A stretch of 64,000 bases of DNA from NCBI GenBank assembly GCA_032622095.1, contig CP136063.1, positions 213,545,982 through 213,609,981 of the forward strand, read 5' to 3'. Shown one piece after another: positions 58,901 to 64,000 of this stretch; the stretch's first letter is position 1, and the number at the start of each line of letters is the position of its first letter. Source of the stretch: Siphonodentalium dalli. Its lineage: Eukaryota; Mollusca; Scaphopoda; Gadilida; Siphonodentaliidae. The notes beneath the pieces were generated by a model. The model did no database searches. It had not been told where the DNA came from and saw only the letters and a program-made list of their open reading frames with translations. The translations under genes and the position numbers were made by a program.

Positions 58901-58937
58901 TGTTGTAGCCTGCGGTGACTATCGTGTTGATGGCTAA
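55927..58937 (+). pseudogene. Decayed transposase-like gene with VDHN-TLDG, DTDVL-like and Cys-rich C-terminal motifs
   Basis: About 3 kb from an ATG at 55927 to a TAA at 58935, broken by at least six frameshifts. In order the frames give: a CVIC start; VHRKCRRDFTDSKR; DDCLICG; LLECC; CIDLVAAESVYHDSCLNRF; LLKDKLLDHYG; RPRSVVLPILIGLGVELDH; VADNVDHNVATLDGHGTFHG; DLNPSDESCMYSTL; FDQPLWLK; RLGGFNVMMCCLGSIGS; NAVQHMISGKAISTSIRGH; DGTDLLVLLLYHW; FIHTWTGCGTTSATYGQGKT; LPPTERAAYFHS; and a CXC/tesmin-like CACRKGGLHCVVACGD. I recognise this motif order from large uncharacterised proteins repeated in many animal genomes. The DTDLLVLLLYH stretch resembles a PIN/XPG-like nuclease strand. Superfamily uncertain; Academ-like is only a guess. 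It is the presumed mobility gene of the surrounding transposon and is now inactive. Confidence 0.75.
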
Positions 58938-59277
58938 AAAAATTCGGAGGAAATTCTCATTGATGAAGGCGAGACTGAGAGCTGAAAGTGGAACACCAAT
59001 ATGACAAAACATTACTTTCTTTAAATTTTGGTCCATATTTTGACACCCATCTTGGAGTATGAAGGTCACGTTGTAACACATATGTGTGTATGAACTATTG
59101 TTCTTTTTAGTAAAATACATCAGATATTATTCTATGAGTAGTTATACCAGGTTCAATGGTCGAGTTGATAATGTTTTGCCTTTTCCGACTATATACATTG
59201 TATATATTATAATATCGGGGTTTCTCTGTCATATTCACAACATAACCAATACTTTTCTATAAACATGTCACTATAAT

Positions 59278-59905
59278 GACTTAAAATTATTACGCATACC
59301 TCATAGTTAAACAATAAATAGTTAGTGTTATATTTACGTGTTTTTATATTTTCCATTTATTTTACCTGAAATTTCATTTTTTGGGGGTAGGGTTAATATT
59401 TTCCAGATATTCTTGCTCTATTATTAACTAAATTATACATGTTTCATACTGTTGTATTGAGGATATGCATGTGCACATTTTAATACCATTTGCGATACAT
59501 TTGATTACCAATTTCCAAAAAATATGCAAATTACTCGGAGATAATTTTGAAAAAGAAACACTTTTTTGCGCAAGTGAATGATAATTTCGTAAAAAAATAA
59601 AAATAGGGCCGAAATTTTCGTCAATATTGACTAATATATAAAGGGTGATATAGACTGGAGGTAATACTAGTACCAATTATAGTTATCTGTCAATGTCATC
59701 TTGGTACCCACTGTTTTACAATTTATTGCTAATTTGAAAATCAACACAAATGTGACAATATTTCAAAGTGATGTAGAAAAAATTGCTCAAAGCGGATTTT
59801 AGCGGATTTTGGATATGTTGTTCAGGAGATGTTCCCGCGTGCAATGACATAAAAATCGCTTCTCTACCAATTTCTTCTAGGTCCAACCCTTCTCCGGCTA
59901 TACTA
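59278..59905 (-). repeat. Right terminal inverted repeat of the DNA transposon
   Basis: Inverse of 54617-55266; ends at CTATACTA just before the TCA target duplication. Confidence 0.82.
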
Positions 59906-62762
59906 TCAGTCAATCTAGTCGGTTGGACTAAGATCTTGAGGACACCTGGCTATCATATCTCCATGAAGATACAGATGTTTTAAAGAAATTTACAGGTGCT
60001 CCTCTGTTCATGTTGCTATATATTGGCTAAATATTCTCAGTTTAAAAGAAATTTTGCTGCGCAACTATATCAGCTACATGTGCCAGACACAGAGCGAGAT
60101 TTTGAGTTGTTTATGTCAGTCGATGAGTCTGTTCTAAAATTTCTGCTGTATCGGGAAGATATACCCTTGTCAGATGTCAGTATTGGAGGATCATGAAAAG
60201 TCATGTGCTACTGACTGCGTTTTATTTTATATCAGAAGAAAATATATTTGACTGCACACTGTGACCACTATTTTGAACAGGCCTTCGATACATTTCCATA
60301 TATCTTGACAAATTGTAGCTTTTGTGTGAAAACTGTATTGACTGGAACAGACTCAATTGTGTTATAATATATATGCAATCCTCTGACGGTTCGAGGTCTC
60401 TCGGTTTGCAAGAATATATGTATCTCTTAAATAGAATGATAAATATACTTTTAATGCTTCTTCTATGTATCTCTTTTTGCTAGCTCATTATGTGAATGCC
60501 CTGATTGCCATCCCCATCTAAATATGACAGTTGAGAAGATAAAATTGTTCAAGTGACTTAATTGGGTCACCATTTGTCGAGATTGTGAAATTTGAACGCC
60601 CAAAACTCCTTAAAGTTATATGGAGATGGCCTGGGTTTCTATATATAAACTTATATAGGTGGATATCGGCGAATAGAAATCTTATCAATGATAATGAATA
60701 TCCTCTCGCCATTCGTGACCAAACAACACCAAATGTGATTTAATTCATCGTAGCATTAGAGAAGAACGTGTATGAATTTGGTGGAAATTAGTGCTAAATA
60801 TATTTGTATCAGCTTTGGTGCAACTGCCATCCTCATGCATGACTTTAACGATGCAACTTTTGACATATTTAAACCACGTCCATTAGACTCATGGGTGGAT
60901 GATATATTGGAGATGATTATATATAGGTTTGGTGGTAATAAGCAACTAAACAAATTATTAGAATAGTTATGACCCCCCCCCCCCATCTCTTACCCAAACG
61001 GCAGAAATTTGGCGTCTTTAAATCACACGATATCATAGAGAAGAATAATAAATCAATTTGGTGGAAATCTGCGCTAGAAATAGTTTATTAAATCAATTGT
61101 TGATGCCCCTGCAACGCTGACTCGAACAGCGGCATATCGCGTAGGTGATTATGTGTGCGTTTGGTGGAAATCGGCTATAGAACTATTTCACTATATTTTT
61201 TAAAGTTTGCCGACCTCCCCCTTTTCTTCCCCTGACACCAACATCGTTACTTTAGAAAATTGTAACCTGCACCATTATCTTCCTCGTAAAAAGTTACCCC
61301 TCTTAGAACGCCTTGATGACATCACGATTGTACCCCGTGAAGTTATGTATAGAACGCAGACAGACAGAAAGACAGACAACACGATTTGATTTCTCGTATC
61401 ATTTGAGAAGAACGTGTCTGAATTCGATGGTAATTGGTACTAAAAATATTTTTTATCAGTTTTGGGGACACTTTTGTCACCGTTAAACCACACACTTAGA
61501 CTCATTAGAGATTATATATGCATATAATTGGTGAAAATTGGCGAGTATACAGATTCGTATCAAATTTAAGGTCCCCATATCCCTCACCCAGAGGGCACCA
61601 ATTTGGTGTATCTAAACAACACGATAAGATTCCTGGTATCACGGAGAAGAATATGTATCAATCTGGTGGAAATCGGCGCTAAAGATATTGTTATAATTTG
61701 TGTGTGTCCTTCTCACCTCTATACACCACTGACTCGAATTGCCACACTTGTGACATCCTGAAACCGCACTATTACACTCATGATATCATGGAGATGATTA
61801 TTTATAAGTTTGGTGCTAATATGCGACTAAACAATTTTTTATCAAATTTGGTGGCCACCCATCCCCTCCCCATCTCTCACCCAAAACAGCACCAATATGG
61901 CGCCTTTAAATCATACGATTACATTCCTCGTATCATGGATAAGAACGTGTATCAATTTGGTGGAAATTGGCGCTAAAAATATTGTGTATCAATTTTGGTG
62001 CCCCTCTCCCTTTCAGTGCACCCCTGACTCGAATGAGGCCACATTTGACAGATTTAAGCCACACAATTAGACTTCTCATACCATGGGAATGATTTTGTAT
62101 AAGTGTGGTGGCAATCGGTGGCTAAACACATTCTTATCAAATTTAGTGCCCACCACCCCCCCCCCCCAATCTCATCCAAACGACAACAATTTGGCGTTGT
62201 TAATCGCACAATTAGATTCCTTGTATCATGAAGAGGAATATATATCAATTTGGTGGAAATCGGCGCTAAAATTAGATTTATCAATTTTGGTGCCCCTCTC
62301 CCCTTCCGTGCATCCCTGACTCGAACGACGCCACTTTTGACATATTTAAACCGCACCATTAGATTCTTCATATCATGGGGATAATTATATGTATGTTTCG
62401 GCAATCGGCGACAACAAAAATCTGCCCCTCCCTCTTTTCTGCCCCTGACAACAACGGCGTCACTTTCGAAAATTCTAACCCCCACCATTATCTGTGTCGT
62501 AAAAAGTTACCCCTAGTAGACCCCTTTGGTATCATCTAGATGATCCCCTGTGAATTTCTATAGAACACAGACAGACAGACAGACATTCGGAAATATAGAT
62601 ATGCCATATTATATACCATTTGGAATACATGTAGGATGCTCTCTAACAATGTATTATCAACTTATCCGGTGCAATAAACTGTGAACATGTTGTCTGTGTT
62701 GATTTGCCGATGTGTTCTTGTGCTTAAGTTTCGTCTGGGTTTGTTGCGCAAAGTGTATTATT

Positions 62763-62817
62763 CAATGGAGGGGGAATAACTCTATATTTTACAGATAGAG
62801 TTGTTCCCCTTCCATTG
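62763..62817. repeat. 55-bp hairpin
   Basis: CAATGGAGGGGGAATAACTCTAT is matched by ATAGAGTTGTTCCCCTTCCATTG, with a short AT loop. A similar half (TTCTTCCCCTTCCATTG) lies near 18890. Confidence 0.8.
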
Positions 62818-63439
62818 TAAACACATTTTTAGGTTGAACTCGGTTGCATTCTGGGAGCCATAACGGGGGATCTTTTTATGATTTCAGCTGTTTTCTATTA
62901 ATCTATGGCATCTTCTGAGACACGGACGTTTCAAATGGTGATAAATTATATAATATTTTAATCATATTTTATGACATAGATTGTTATTAAAACCGTATAC
63001 AAAGGCACTATAAACAAGAAATTCAATTAATTGAGGAAAAACACCCACTGTCCTGAGTGGTATTAATAAACTATTGGAGGGTCATCGGAATGACAGTATA
63101 AAAGTCAATTCAACTATAGAATGAGTATATTTACCCCAGAAGTATAGTATAATGATAGTAACATAGTATGAATGTTATACCATTCACAAAACAGTGTGAG
63201 CTGAACGTTTGTTTATATAGAGCACGTAAATCGTGAGCGATAAGCAATTTTACACCTTGGCGATTTTTTAAGAGAGTGATTCGCGGTGATCCATTCAACA
63301 CCGAAATCTTGAGAGGCGAGGATTAGCAAATGATAAGAACCTTTATGTTTTAAACAACTTGGTGGCATTTCTAACCAACGTTCAGTTAGTGGGGGGTTTC
63401 ATCGGTGTTGAGTGTGTTGCTTATTGCATAGTATTTCCG
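62818..63439. other. Unassigned sequence
   Basis: No gene or repeat recognised. Confidence 0.35.
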
Positions 63440-63580
63440 TAATGATTGTTTACATAACACACAGTACTAGTACTAACATCACAGTAACATGACAATAACA
63501 TGCAATATTTATGATTGTAATAAGAACAGAATTTGTCAATAAATTGATAATATTTCTGTTTATGGCAGTTCTAACGCAAT
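63440..63580. repeat. Dispersed repeat, related to 2030-2280 and 21230-21480
   Basis: GATTGTTTACATAACAC, ATTTATGATTGTAATAAGAACAGA and TTTCTGTTTATGGCAGTT recur in the other copies. Confidence 0.5.
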
Positions 63581-63582
63581 AT

Positions 63583-64000
63583 CCTTATTGGAAATATTGC
63601 GTTTTAGTCACATTACAGTACACGTACATAAACTCCTTACAATTCAAGTGGTGTAATCCATCTCCATGGTACAATAGTTGGAAAAAATATTGGATAATTC
63701 TACTATTTGCAGCAGGGTGATCTTATGAGGGAGATATTAACTGCGCTTAAATGCAATAAGGATGTCATTGCGCTTTAGCGTAATAAGGAATGTATCATTG
63801 CGCTTAAATGCAATAAGAATATGCCTTATTAATATTGCACATGAATATCTTATTGTGTTTAAGCGCAATAAGGTATCACTAATTGCGCTTAAGCACAATA
63901 ACTTAAGGAATATTCTTATTGCGCTTAAGCTCAATGAGAAATATTTTTATTTCGCTGAAGAAGTTAAGTTAAGCACAATTAGAGATTTATATTCAAAATA
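63583..64000. repeat. Cluster of short palindromes, motif ATTGCGCTTAAGCGCAATAAG
   Basis: At least eight copies of ATTGCGCTTAA / TTAAGCGCAAT, separated by AATAAGGAATAT-type spacers, at 63735-63980. Isolated ATTGCG words begin earlier, at about 63596. The cluster may run past the window end. Confidence 0.75.

Larger units (their letters stand above)
54617..59905 (+). mobile_element. DNA transposon with about 0.6-kb terminal inverted repeats and TCA target duplication
   Basis: Starts TAGTATAGTCGGAGAAG and ends CTTCTCCGGCTATACTA, with TCA on both sides (54614-54616 and 59906-59908). The unfilled site occurs in copy A near 42390-42405, where the sequence runs through without the insert. The inverted repeats extend to about 55266 and from about 59278, and include ATCCAAAATCCGCTAAAATCCGCTTT, ACATCACTTT, GGTACCAAGAT-ACATTGA and CCTGAAATTTCAT-type words. 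Between them is one decayed protein-coding gene (55927-58937). Confidence 0.88.
54262..62599 (-). mobile_element. Helitron-like element, second family (copy B), split by a DNA transposon
   Basis: The minus-strand 5' end is A|TCTATATTTCCGAATGTCTG at 62599 and the 3' end is CTAG at 54262, followed by T. The outer parts are 54262-54616 and 59906-62599; together they are the inverse of copy A (39968-42731), with the same chain of about 150-bp units, a shorter GTCT run and the same 3' hairpin. The inserted DNA is 54617-59905 plus one copy of the 3-bp target duplication. No protein domain is encoded in the element itself. Confidence 0.78.

Overview
This looks like nuclear DNA from an invertebrate animal. 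It is AT-rich and intron-rich, with no bacterial gene organisation. Most of it is transposable elements: a LINE, non-autonomous Helitron-like elements, tRNA-derived SINE units, foldback elements and satellites. The one recognisable host gene combines a PAN/apple-like domain with a C-type lectin-like domain, an architecture that suits a marine invertebrate. A mollusc or another lophotrochozoan is my guess; nothing in the window fixes the taxon. I found no tRNA, rRNA, CRISPR array or plasmid feature.

Host gene. Three minus-strand pieces form a coherent model: 34376..34088 (signal peptide plus PAN-like module), 19467..19294 (first half of a C-type lectin fold) and 4423..4191 (second half and stop). 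Every splice junction is phase 1 and has consensus splice sites. The joined length is 696 nt, a whole number of codons (231 residues plus stop). The two introns, about 14.6 and 14.9 kb, are filled with mobile DNA.

Layout. 1-4.2 kb: dispersed repeats and the 3' end of the lectin gene. 8.5-10 kb: a palindrome cluster and a 193-bp satellite. 13.5-18.2 kb: a 4.7-kb foldback element with long inverted arms and mirrored 40-bp minisatellites. 19.7-23.2 kb: a GC-rich tandem repeat and a (CT)n tract. 23.3-26.7 kb: a 5'-truncated LINE with a broken endonuclease/reverse transcriptase frame. 27.4-30.4 kb: four head-to-tail Helitron-like elements on the minus strand. 31-34 kb: remnants of two other LINEs. 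35.4-37.3 kb: two more head-to-tail Helitron-like elements on the plus strand, then a SINE-derived tandem array to 38.2 kb. 39.5-42.7 kb: a second Helitron-like family with a duplicated 5' end. 43.1-44.2 kb: a cluster of short palindromes. 44.3-49.8 kb: a pair of 0.65-kb inverted arms. 54.3-62.6 kb: an inverted copy of the second Helitron-like family, split by a 5.3-kb DNA transposon carrying a decayed transposase-like gene.

Strongest observations: the nested transposon with a 3-bp target duplication, for which the uninterrupted paralogue is in the same window; head-to-tail Helitron arrays that behave as single A^T insertions; the foldback element; and six separate clusters of short palindromes, each built from its own private motif.
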